6,702 nt of DNA from Candidatus Bathyarchaeota archaeon (GCA_003662535.1 QMYG01000033.1:1-6702), one strand, 5' to 3'. Shown: positions 1 through 5,704, counted from the first letter of the stretch. Notes: a model not told the origin generated them from the letters alone. A program made the numbers and translations.

Positions 1-92
1 CCCCTAGACGTGGTTATTCCAAAATTGACTCTCTCAAGGTAGGGTGTGAGCTTGCCCATCAAATCCTGAACTTTGGCGTCCACTTCCCTCAT
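1..92 (-). CDS. Unrecognised protein, N-terminal fragment (runs off left edge)
   Basis: An open minus-strand frame starts with ATG at 92-90 and stays open for 30 codons to the edge of the window, so only the N-terminus is present. It reads MREVDAKVQDLMGKLTPYL followed by about eleven more residues, a charged, probably helical start. The same frame has no other ATG/GTG/TTG start before the upstream in-frame stop TAA at 131-129, so the start is forced if the gene is real. The Shine-Dalgarno match is weak (GGATGT a few bases upstream). An AT-rich TATA-like stretch at about 126-138 sits some 35-45 bases ahead of the ATG, fitting a gene with its own promoter. I do not recognise the family. A 30-codon open frame could occur by chance, so confidence is limited. 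Confidence 0.5.
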   Translation of the reverse strand, partial: MREVDAKVQDLMGKLTPYLERVNFGITTSR

Positions 93-123
93 GATACATC
101 CGAATGAAAATTTCGTAAGTGTG

Positions 124-139
124 GTATTTTAATTTTAGG
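124..139 (-). promoter_or_regulatory. Candidate TATA box for the partial left-edge gene
   Basis: On the minus strand this reads as an A/T-rich stretch (CTAAAATTAAAATACC), 35-45 bases upstream of the ATG at 92. Archaeal transcription usually starts about 25 bases downstream of the TATA centre, which would give a short leader of roughly 10-15 bases. It lies just after the stop codon of the 82-residue gene (TAA at 156-154), so the left-edge gene is probably transcribed separately from the transporter operon. Placement is by eye. Confidence 0.35.
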
Positions 140-153
140 AGGAGTTTCAGGGC

Positions 154-402
154 TTAGCGTTTCAACCTCTTCATCAGGAGCGTCTTCCTCACCAAATCCT
201 TAACCGCAGACAGAAAGGCGTCGTCGTGCTCCAAGCTCATGAATTCTTCACGCATGTCCTCGAAGCCAGGCGGCAGCTCCACCCTGATGGCGATGCTGGG
301 CTTAGAGAGTATCTCGTTCACCCGTCTACGTTCCTCTTCGTACTCGACCATCCTCTCCCGCCTTGTGTAGCTCTTCAATTTATCCAGCGTCTTCTTAAGC
401 AA
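154..402 (-). CDS. Small charged soluble protein, 82 aa, unknown function
   Basis: This is the last gene of the minus-strand transporter operon. It starts with TTG at 402-400, six bases after the transporter stop, and a GAGG sequence overlapping that stop (TTGAGG) serves as a plausible ribosome binding site. The protein has no membrane segment or signal peptide. Residues 1-33 are very rich in Lys, Arg and Glu and probably form one long helix. A short predicted strand follows (IAIRVELPPG, 37-46), then a second helical region (48-82) ending in a basic tail (KRLKR). A strand followed by helices recalls small archaeal VapB-like or DNA-binding proteins, but no toxin partner is adjacent and I cannot assign a family. 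Its tight spacing behind the transporter suggests a regulatory or accessory role, by inference. That it is a real gene is likely from its length, composition and spacing. Confidence 0.7.
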   Translation of the reverse strand: MLKKTLDKLKSYTRRERMVEYEEERRRVNEILSKPSIAIRVELPPGFEDMREEFMSLEHDDAFLSAVKDLVRKTLLMKRLKR

Positions 403-408
403 GGAGCC

Positions 409-1689
409 TCAACCCAAGATTAAAAAGAGCAAATAGGTATATATAGTTGCAACCGCAAGCAGGAGCATGCTGGCCAAGAAGCCAACCTTTAGGAATTGGT
501 GGAAGTAGTCCGTGTAGCCCTCTTTGTCTAGGATTCCCATAGCAGCTATACCCGTAGGAGAGGAGAGTGGGGTGAGGTTTCCGCCAACCGCAACGCCGAA
601 GATTAGGCTCCACCAGAGGGGGGCCGCCTTAAACCCTGTCTCAACTATCGCTGTTTGAATTATGGGTATGAGCGTGAGCGTTACGGGTATGTTGTCCACT
701 ACGCCGCTGAGGAAGGCGCTGAACCACAGGATTAGCAACGTGAAGAGGGCTGGGTTTCCCTGAGAAAAGGCTAGGAGTTTGTGTGCTAGTAGGCTGAGGA
801 GGCCTGAACGCTCCACACTCCCAACCAGTATGAAGAAGCCGCCGAAGAAGAATATAGTGCCCCAATCTATATGCCTAAGCACGTCCTCAAGGTCTATTCC
901 CGTAAGGGCTAGGAGCGCAACGGCTCCACCCGAGGCGACTGCCTCCATGCCGACGCCGATGCGGTCGCAGAAGACTAGCAGGACGAGGGTCAGGACAAAT
1001 ATGAAGAGAGAACGGGTAAAAACACGCCTATCCTTCACAGCTGACCAAGGGTCAAACTTCTCAATCCCCCTTTCCTCGACCGCATCCACTTTTAGCAGGG
1101 TTCTCCTGAAGGCTAGGACTGTGATTACCGTGAGTATCGTCATTAGGGGGAAGGAGAAGACGAGGAAGTCTAGGAAGGTGAAGCCTGCTTTTAGGCCTAC
1201 TAGCATGTTCGGTATGGAGCTTATGATTAGTGCCATTCCACCGATGTTGGCGATTATGCTCTCTAAGATGAGGTAGGGTAGCGGGTCTACCTTCACCCTC
1301 TTGGTTATCGCAACTGTGAGCGTCGCAACTATCACCATGGCCGCTATGTTTGAGAGGAAGGCTGAGAAGAGGATGGTCATGAGGGGGAAGAGAATTGTGA
1401 GCCTTCGGGGACTGGCGCCGACTAGGTTTATGAGTATCAGGGCGATGAAGTGGAAGACTCCGGCTCTGTCCAGCACCTCAACTATGATGTAGACGCCTAT
1501 AACGAAGATAAGCAGTTTGAAGTCTATGAAGGTGAAGATTTCTTCGTAGGTGATTACGTGGTAGACTAGGCCGAAGTAGGTGGCTAGAAAAGCTCCTATA
1601 AGCGCAGCTACAGCCCTGTGAAACAGCTCTAGGAAGATGAGGAGCACGATAAACGTGAAGAGGAGAGCGAAGATTGCTTCAACGCTCAT
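409..1689 (-). CDS. ArsB/NhaD-type ion or anion transporter (IT superfamily)
   Basis: This is a 426-residue polytopic membrane protein of normal length for the ArsB/NhaD/SLC13-like ion transporter superfamily, with about eleven hydrophobic segments. Two related halves are visible. Residues 58-88 resemble 276-306, and FSAFLS occurs at both 108-113 and 323-328, each followed by a Pro/Asn-bearing helix region. Family landmarks are NIGG (148-151), DWGTIFFFGGFFILVG (275-290), VDNIP (331-335) and GGNLTPLSSPTG (369-380). The usual GDPPN loop of ArsB-like members is replaced by SSIPN (157-161). The family moves Na+/H+, arsenite/antimonite, or di- and tricarboxylates and sulfate across the plasma membrane. 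Substrate cannot be fixed from sequence, and no arsenic genes (arsR, arsA, arsC) are nearby. Its ATG overlaps the stop of the upstream gene (ATGA, 1686-1689), so the two are translationally coupled. The 82-residue gene follows six bases later. Confidence 0.85.
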   Translation of the reverse strand: MSVEAIFALLFTFIVLLIFLELFHRAVAALIGAFLATYFGLVYHVITYEEIFTFIDFKLLIFVIGVYIIVEVLDRAGVFHFIALILINLVGASPRRLTILFPLMTILFSAFLSNIAAMVIVATLTVAITKRVKVDPLPYLILESIIANIGGMALIISSIPNMLVGLKAGFTFLDFLVFSFPLMTILTVITVLAFRRTLLKVDAVEERGIEKFDPWSAVKDRRVFTRSLFIFVLTLVLLVFCDRIGVGMEAVASGGAVALLALTGIDLEDVLRHIDWGTIFFFGGFFILVGSVERSGLLSLLAHKLLAFSQGNPALFTLLILWFSAFLSGVVDNIPVTLTLIPIIQTAIVETGFKAAPLWWSLIFGVAVGGNLTPLSSPTGIAAMGILDKEGYTDYFHQFLKVGFLASMLLLAVATIYTYLLFLILG

Positions 1690-2315
1690 TCTTCGCCCTC
1701 CAAATCAGCAGCCTCACGCCTACGCTCCTCTTCAACCTTCCTCTCAGCCCTCTCTACAGTGTCAGCCAAAACCTCGATAAACCTCCTTATCCGAACATCG
1801 AAAACGAGGCGAAGCATCCTCACACAATCATACAAAAACACGAGTGCAAGAACCACGATGGTGAGAGTAACAGCCATCAGTATCCAAGGAATTCCGAGAA
1901 GCCTCTCGACCACAGGGACTATGGCGGCGTAGGCTAAGATTATCCCTATGAGCCAGACTACGTCGAGGGCAGCCCTCCTTAGCGGAGCCTGCTCCTCCTT
2001 TATCCCGAAGCGTAGGATTACGAAGTCCACGAACCTCTCAGCTAGGACTTTCACGTCTCTGAGTATGAAGTAGCCGTAGTAGATTATGACGAGGAATGCA
2101 ACCACATCTAGGATTTGCCTTAGGCTTATTAGGCCTAGCTCCCTCAGTATGAGGTCTAGGGGCTTTATTGCTGGGACGACGAACCTTATCAGCAGGAGGG
2201 CCAGCGCCAATTTTATGAGGTTTCCAACAGTCCCCGGAAGCCTTTTTCTTAGCTCTCTTGACAGCGACTCCTTTTTACTTCCCACCTGCTTGCGTGTGGC
2301 TGGTTCTTCGGCCAT
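1686..2315 (-). CDS. Unknown four-TM membrane protein with charged coiled tail
   Basis: This is a 209-residue integral membrane protein and the first gene of the transporter operon. The N-terminus (1-28) is hydrophilic and basic. Four hydrophobic segments lie at about 31-51, 66-86, 114-136 and 143-165. A long charged C-terminal helix (about 174-209, ending in a run of Glu/Arg and an acidic DLEGEE) is probably cytoplasmic coiled coil. The even number of membrane segments and the basic N-terminus put both ends in the cytoplasm by the positive-inside rule. The ATG at 2315 is supported by GGTGAT six bases upstream. The stop overlaps the transporter start by four bases, which usually means a close functional link. 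A subunit, assembly factor or regulator of the transporter is a fair inference. I recognise no family, and there are no catalytic motifs such as HExxH, HKD or DxDxT. Confidence 0.8.
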   Translation of the reverse strand: MAEEPATRKQVGSKKESLSRELRKRLPGTVGNLIKLALALLLIRFVVPAIKPLDLILRELGLISLRQILDVVAFLVIIYYGYFILRDVKVLAERFVDFVILRFGIKEEQAPLRRAALDVVWLIGIILAYAAIVPVVERLLGIPWILMAVTLTIVVLALVFLYDCVRMLRLVFDVRIRRFIEVLADTVERAERKVEEERRREAADLEGEE

Positions 2316-2321
2316 TCCCCT

Positions 2322-2327
2322 ATCACC
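2322..2327 (-). promoter_or_regulatory. Shine-Dalgarno site GGTGAT for the four-TM protein
   Basis: The minus strand carries GGTGAT six bases ahead of the ATG at 2315. It is complementary to the AUCACC stretch at the 3' end of archaeal 16S rRNA, and so supports the chosen start. Confidence 0.6.
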
Positions 2328-2369
2328 ACGCTTCGTCTTCTCGCTTTGCCACCAACTTCTTTCGGGCAG

Positions 2370-2383
2370 TGCTTAAAAAGAAA
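2370..2383 (-). promoter_or_regulatory. Candidate TATA box for the transporter operon
   Basis: The minus strand reads TTTCTTTTTAAGCA here, centred about 60 bases upstream of the ATG at 2315. With the usual 25-base offset, transcription would begin near 2350. That gives a leader of about 35 bases, which fits the presence of a Shine-Dalgarno site. This is the best A/T-rich element on this strand in the divergent region. Placed by eye. Confidence 0.35.
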
Positions 2384-2419
2384 TCGCACCAGCTCATGCA
2401 TGAAAATGATTATTAGATG

Positions 2420-2432
2420 AAGCCTTATTTGT
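2420..2432 (+). promoter_or_regulatory. Candidate TATA box for the plus-strand gene run
   Basis: The stretch AAGCCTTATTTGT lies about 37 bases ahead of the GTG at 2464. A start near 2450 would leave a leader of roughly 12-14 bases that still includes the GGGGAG ribosome binding site. A second A/T-rich stretch (GATTATTAG, 2408-2416) is an alternative. The match to a consensus TATA box is modest. Confidence 0.3.
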
Positions 2433-2452
2433 TTTCCCACACTGCTTGACTT

Positions 2453-2458
2453 GGGGAG
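2453..2458 (+). promoter_or_regulatory. Ribosome binding site deciding the GTG start at 2464
   Basis: GGGGAG (containing GGAG) sits five bases ahead of GTG at 2464. A TTG at 2446 would give six extra residues, but it would place this site inside the coding region. The GTG start also gives the family-typical N-terminus MPITPLH. Confidence 0.65.
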
Positions 2459-2463
2459 ACGCT

Positions 2464-3039
2464 GTGCCCATAACTCCGCTCCACTACTGCATAGCCTACA
2501 CGACAAAAAAGCTTAGGAAGGACTGGAGCCTCCCAGCCCTAATTGTGGGCAATTTCATTCCAGACTTGGAAAACCCGGTCATCTTCGCCTTAAATCGCTT
2601 CGGAGTGATACATCTTTCCGCTTCTGGATGGTTCATCGACAGGCTGGTTCTGCACAGCCTCGTCGGAGCCTCGACAATCGGGCTAGCCTTAGCTCTCCTC
2701 ATAACCGTCTACCTCTACCCAGCTTTAGCGTCCACGATTTTCAAGGTAGACGCAAGGGAGGAATGCAAAGCTAGCAAAAAGCTCGTTGCCCCGTGCCTAG
2801 TTGGTGCAATTTCGCATGTGCTCGTGGACACCCTGCATCACCCCTACAATCCGCTACTCTTCCCGTTCACAACAAGCTCTGTAGATGCCTTCATCCTGTT
2901 TGGGGACGCTGAACTCGCAACCGTAGTCGTGCACGTGGCCTTTCTTGCGTGGGTTTTGGCGATACTCGCCTACGAGTTTAAGAAGTCTGGCGGGAGGGGC
3001 TTCTGGGAGGCCGTGTTGGTGGGGGAGAAAGGGGCTTGA
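2464..3039 (+). CDS. YdjM/DUF4184-like membrane putative metal-dependent hydrolase
   Basis: From the GTG at 2464 the product is 191 residues, starting MPITPLH. This matches the N-terminal (M)P-x-T-P-x-H signature of the DUF4184 and YdjM/DUF457 membrane proteins. The other conserved polar residues are present in order: PALIVGNFIPDLENP (24-38, with Asp34), LHS (63-65), GAISHVLVDTL (114-124, with His118 and Asp122), and HHPYNPLLFPF (125-135), equivalent to the conserved Asp-to-Pro block near the end of family members. Membrane segments are about 67-90, 108-124 and 150-170. The His/Asp set is thought to bind metal, and the family is described as inner-membrane putative hydrolases with no firmly known substrate. 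It is the first gene of a three-gene plus-strand run, and its stop overlaps the next start (TTGA, 3036-3039). The divergent transporter operon begins 148 bases to the left. Confidence 0.75.
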   Translation: MPITPLHYCIAYTTKKLRKDWSLPALIVGNFIPDLENPVIFALNRFGVIHLSASGWFIDRLVLHSLVGASTIGLALALLITVYLYPALASTIFKVDAREECKASKKLVAPCLVGAISHVLVDTLHHPYNPLLFPFTTSSVDAFILFGDAELATVVVHVAFLAWVLAILAYEFKKSGGRGFWEAVLVGEKGA

Positions 3040-3731
3040 TTAGGGTTGTGAGCTTCGACGTGGGTGGAACCCTAGCCAGCGGAGAGCTAGACAGGGAAGT
3101 CTACGTAGACAGGGTTGTCGCCTACCTGAGGGGAATCGGCTACAGCATAAGCGTCGACGACTACAAGAGAGCCTTGAGGCCCTCGATGGAGAGGCTTGCG
3201 AAGCTCAGAGCGAAGGGCAGGGAGATGCGTTTCGAGGACTTTTACTCAGCCATCCTTAAGAGGCTGAAAATAGTGCCGAGCCAAGAAATCTTAGACGAGA
3301 TAAGAAAGCTCTACCGCCTAAGCTTCCCCCAGACGGTGAAGGAGGGCGTGAGGGAAGTCCTAGAAGAGCTGAAAGGCAGGTATCGCCTAGCAGTTATCTC
3401 AAACTCGATGAGCCTGCTACCAAAATACTTCCTAGAGGAGCATGGACTCATGCACTACTTCGAGGTGGTCGTCATTTCCGGGGCTGTCGGATATAGGAAG
3501 CCCCATCCACGCATCTTCAGGCACGCCCTAGAAAGGCTCGGAGTCCCAGCTTGGCAGGTAGTCCATGTGGGAAACTCGGTGAAGGAGGACATAGCTGGCG
3601 CCAAGGCGGTAGGCATGCACGCCATCCTCGTCAGAGACGAGGCCATAGGCCTAAATGCAGGCGTGGAGGCAGACGCAGTGGTAGACTACATCACGGAGGT
3701 TCCGCAGGCCGTAGAGAGGCTGAACACCTAA
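3036..3731 (+). CDS. HAD-superfamily hydrolase with atypical motif I
   Basis: This is a 231-residue haloacid-dehalogenase-fold protein of normal length for the subfamily I (C1 cap) HADs. Motif I is FDVGGTL with nucleophile Asp8. Residues about 20-95 form a helical cap. Motif II is VISNS with Ser122, motif III is GYRKPHP with Lys155, and motif IV is HVGNSVKED with Asn180 and Asp185. Most HAD members are phosphatases using DxDxT. Here the second Asp, the general acid/base, is Gly10, and the usual GDS of motif IV is GNS. Dehalogenases and phosphonatases also lack the second Asp, so phosphatase activity should not be assumed. The TTG start at 3036 overlaps the previous stop by four bases, with G-rich sequence (GGGGGAG, 3020-3026) about ten bases upstream, implying coupled translation. 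The protein is soluble and cytoplasmic. No substrate can be named. Confidence 0.88.
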   Translation: MIRVVSFDVGGTLASGELDREVYVDRVVAYLRGIGYSISVDDYKRALRPSMERLAKLRAKGREMRFEDFYSAILKRLKIVPSQEILDEIRKLYRLSFPQTVKEGVREVLEELKGRYRLAVISNSMSLLPKYFLEEHGLMHYFEVVVISGAVGYRKPHPRIFRHALERLGVPAWQVVHVGNSVKEDIAGAKAVGMHAILVRDEAIGLNAGVEADAVVDYITEVPQAVERLNT

Positions 3732-3799
3732 ATTTCTGGAATCCCCTGAAATATCATGGGATAGGGTTAGAGGCTCTACCAGCACCCCTAGCGGTAGTC

Positions 3800-4192
3800 G
3801 TGGTCTTCGCATTAATACCGCTACACGAGCTTCTCCACATATTATCCGCCAAGCTTCTCGGCGTGAGGCTAAGCGGACTCTACTTCGGCATCCACCAGAT
3901 ATGCTGGATGCTAAACCCCAAAGACCTATGCAAGAGGAAGCTTTACGCAATCCTCCTCACCCCCTTCACAGCAATACTCGCAACATTACTGCTCATCTCC
4001 GCTCTTCGCCCAACATTAAGGCTCATAGCCTTCGTCCTCGGGCTGGTGAACCTTCTAACATCGCTGGTGGACCTGACCATGGCCCTGAGCCTCCTAAGGG
4101 TTCCAGAGAGCCGTCTAGCCGACTGGCTCGAGGATAGACGTAGACGCTTCCTGAACTTTGACGTGCCTTGGCTCTCGAGGAAGCCTGACTAG
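3800..4192 (+). CDS. DUF3267-like membrane zincin (HExxH), start uncertain
   Basis: The frame encodes a membrane protein with a clear zinc-protease motif HELLH, followed by a Gly-containing turn (SAKLLGVRLSGLYFG). Next come NPKDLCKRKLYAILLTPF, matching the conserved 'ry..la.P' block of DUF3267 putative peptidases, then hydrophobic segments, SLVDL (Asp91, a likely third metal ligand as in M50-type site-2 proteases) and LLRVPESRLADWLED near the end. Numbered from GTG 3800 the protein is 130 residues with HELLH at 9-13. That is probably too short at the N-terminus, because the hydrophobic helix preceding HExxH starts near 3773. No ATG, GTG or TTG lies in frame between the HAD stop (3731) and 3800; ATG 3756 is one base out of frame. 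The gene follows the HAD gene directly, so cotranscription is likely. Its stop shares a CTAG with the convergent neighbour. The role is probably membrane proteolysis, inferred from family only. Confidence 0.7.
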   Translation: MVFALIPLHELLHILSAKLLGVRLSGLYFGIHQICWMLNPKDLCKRKLYAILLTPFTAILATLLLISALRPTLRLIAFVLGLVNLLTSLVDLTMALSLLRVPESRLADWLEDRRRRFLNFDVPWLSRKPD

Positions 4193-4914
4193 CCTGTTGC
4201 CTCAGCCCAGATGGTGTTGAAGTATCTGATTTCCAGCTCGGCTAGGGGTTCAGATTTTATGAGCAGGCTTGTTTCGTGGTTGTAGGAGAGGGCGCTCTCA
4301 GTCCAGTTGTGGCTCCCAATAAGGACGATATATCCGTCTATAACCACGAGCTTACAGTGCGTTCTCACCCCGCCCGAGTCGTAGGTTACATTTATACCCT
4401 CGGACACAAGGTAGTTCATCGTGTCTTCGTTGTATCTCGGCTCCTCATCTAAAATTACATGCACACCCACGCCACGCTCATGCGCCGCCGCCAGGGCCCT
4501 TATCAGGTCGTTAGCTGGGTCTATGGGGTCGTCTTCGTCGTATTTTGCCGCATACATGATGATATAGATGCTTTCGTTTGCTCTATTGATGAGTTCGAGG
4601 GCTTTGATGTGGTATTCTCTGTCGTTTATCGCTGTTATTGCGGGGGCGGTGATGTTCGTTTTCTCTAGGAGCTGTTGGTAGGCTTCTCTTAGTTCTGAGT
4701 AGCTTTCGGATAGGTTTTCAAGTTGCTCGAGGAGCGTGGCGTATTGTTGGCTTAGGTCGTTGTATTGGCTGGCGAGGCTGTCCCTCTCCTCCTTCAACTC
4801 GATGTAGCGTTGATGCAGGTCCTCGTAGAGCGCCTCGACATTCATGTAAGCGTAGACGGTGAGAGCCAGCAACACTGTTAAAACTACGCACGCAATTACG
4901 CTTTTTCTCGCCAA
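4189..4914 (-). CDS. Membrane-anchored single-HKD phospholipase D/nuclease-fold protein
   Basis: This is a 241-residue protein. Residues 5-22 are a hydrophobic signal anchor after a basic MARK. Residues 26-86 are an uninterrupted charged heptad-like coiled coil. A PLD-like domain fills 95-241. It carries one HKD motif, HCKLVVID (His186, Lys188, Asp193), followed by GSHNWT (200-205) and NHE (212-214). This is the arrangement of Nuc-type members, which have one HKD per chain and build the active site as a dimer; the coiled coil could promote that. Five N-x-S/T sites (Asn 67, 87, 113, 175, 203) fit an outward-facing, possibly glycosylated domain. Activity could be nuclease or phospholipid phosphodiesterase, and sequence does not decide. 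The start is TTG at 4914, supported by a perfect GGAGGTG four bases upstream. The gene has its own promoter region and converges on the zincin gene. Confidence 0.82.
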   Translation of the reverse strand: MARKSVIACVVLTVLLALTVYAYMNVEALYEDLHQRYIELKEERDSLASQYNDLSQQYATLLEQLENLSESYSELREAYQQLLEKTNITAPAITAINDREYHIKALELINRANESIYIIMYAAKYDEDDPIDPANDLIRALAAAHERGVGVHVILDEEPRYNEDTMNYLVSEGINVTYDSGGVRTHCKLVVIDGYIVLIGSHNWTESALSYNHETSLLIKSEPLAELEIRYFNTIWAEATG

Positions 4915-4918
4915 TTTA

Positions 4919-4925
4919 CACCTCC
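4919..4925 (-). promoter_or_regulatory. Strong Shine-Dalgarno site fixing a TTG start
   Basis: The minus strand carries GGAGGTG, a full match to the anti-Shine-Dalgarno sequence, four bases before TTG at 4914. It is the strongest ribosome binding site in the window and makes the rare start codon convincing. Confidence 0.75.
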
Positions 4926-4947
4926 GAAAATTGATTCGCTATGGAGA

Positions 4948-4963
4948 AATTTTTAAATTTTAA
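4948..4963 (-). promoter_or_regulatory. Candidate TATA box for the HKD-protein gene
   Basis: On the minus strand this is a 16-base A/T-only stretch containing TTTAAAAATT, centred about 42 bases upstream of the TTG at 4914. A start site about 25 bases downstream (near 4930) would leave a short leader that just contains the GGAGGTG site. The rest of the 138-base gap (4915-5052) shows no other gene, and I see no T-run terminator for the upstream kinase gene. Confidence 0.45.
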
Positions 4964-5052
4964 TGCATTGTTAGTTCCGCTCTAATCAGGTTCTGAAGAG
5001 AGGCTGGATTAATCTTTATTGAGTGTTGGTTGGCGTTGGGGCTTCTTCTCGG

Positions 5053-5682
5053 TTATATTAGCATGTGGAGGGCTGTCATTAGGAGCGCTGAGCCTATGGG
5101 CACGGAGATGTTGTCGTCTATGAACTCGAACTTCTCGATGAGGCTGGCGAAGACCCCGCCTACCACGCCTATTACGCCTAGGAGGTAGTAGCCGAGGGGG
5201 ACGCAGAGCAGGAGCATGGCTAGGTTGCCCCAGAGGCTCTTTGTTCTGCGTTTGTAAATTATGTTCCTGACAACGCCTGTGATTCCGTCTCCCCAAGCCA
5301 TGAAGAGGCAGGAGAGGACGCCTATCCATGGGTTGTAATGCCAGAAGGCGGCTACGAGGATTGTGAACATTATGCAGAAGTATACGTCGGCGTAGTTTCC
5401 CTTGACTTGGAACCACTCGAAGGGGCCTAGCCAGAGGTGGCCTGCCAGCGTCAGGAGGACCATCGCAAAGCAGAGCAGGAAGGGTAGGTAGACTGCTCTG
5501 AAGAGGTAGGGCGCCAACACTATGCTCACGCCGCCGGAGAGGAAGTGCAGGGTTTTTCTTCCCATGTAGACTCCCCACCGCTGGTAAACCTTCTTCGACA
5601 GGTAGAAGATGATGAACAGGTTGTAGACGAGCAAAATGACCAAGTTCACTACTTCCCGACCTGTTATTATTACCTCGCCCAA
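5053..5682 (-). CDS. Dolichol/phytol kinase-family membrane enzyme
   Basis: This is a 209-residue integral membrane protein with about six or seven hydrophobic segments. It carries the landmarks of the SEC59/VTE5 (CTP-dependent dolichol/phytol kinase) and CDP-lipid synthase superfamily. These are GRKTLHFLSGG (41-51, Arg42, Lys43, His46), MAWGDGITGVVRN (128-140, the Asp-Gly nucleotide/metal loop), KRRTKSLWGNLAM (144-156, the basic KSxxG block), and LIEKFEFIDDNISVPIG (181-197, the conserved Glu then Asp-Asn-x-x-x-Pro). The family phosphorylates polyprenols or activates lipid phosphates with CTP in the membrane. In archaea this could serve dolichyl phosphate for glycosylation or isoprenoid alcohol salvage. 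The exact substrate is not determinable. The start is TTG at 5682, directly preceded by an in-frame TAG, with GGTGG about seven bases upstream. The length is typical of the short VTE5-like members. It appears to be monocistronic. Confidence 0.78.
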   Translation of the reverse strand: MGEVIITGREVVNLVILLVYNLFIIFYLSKKVYQRWGVYMGRKTLHFLSGGVSIVLAPYLFRAVYLPFLLCFAMVLLTLAGHLWLGPFEWFQVKGNYADVYFCIMFTILVAAFWHYNPWIGVLSCLFMAWGDGITGVVRNIIYKRRTKSLWGNLAMLLLCVPLGYYLLGVIGVVGGVFASLIEKFEFIDDNISVPIGSALLMTALHMLI

Positions 5683-5704
5683 CTATGCCACCACAATTAA
5701 CGGC

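Noticed and set aside
226..423. Plus-strand open frame opposite the 82-residue gene
   Set aside because: It is antisense to a better-supported gene, has low-quality composition and no ribosome binding site near its start. The GGAGGAG at 138-144 is not followed by a start codon at a useful distance.
779..1276. Plus-strand open frame of 165 codons inside the transporter gene
   Set aside because: Ser/Thr/Arg-rich shadow of the antisense strand of a transmembrane gene; no family features.
409..1689. Arsenite resistance role for the transporter
   Set aside because: The family includes ArsB, but the GDPPN loop is altered and no arsR, arsA or arsC gene lies in the window, so substrate is left open.
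2394..2403. Palindrome TCATGCATGA between the divergent operons
   Set aside because: About six perfect 10-base palindromes are expected by chance in a window of this length, and it does not align with either predicted TATA box.
2446..2463. TTG start six codons upstream for the YdjM-like gene
   Set aside because: It would bury the GGGGAG ribosome binding site in the coding region and add residues before the conserved MPxTPxH start.
3551..3799. Long N-terminal extension of the zincin frame back to TTG 3551
   Set aside because: It would lie within the HAD gene and encode Gly/Arg/His-rich low-complexity sequence typical of an out-of-frame shadow.
4926..5052. Possible small RNA or tRNA in the gap between the kinase and HKD genes
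   Set aside because: No cloverleaf, C/D-box pair (RTGATGA with CTGA) or stable stem was visible; only promoter-like A/T sequence.
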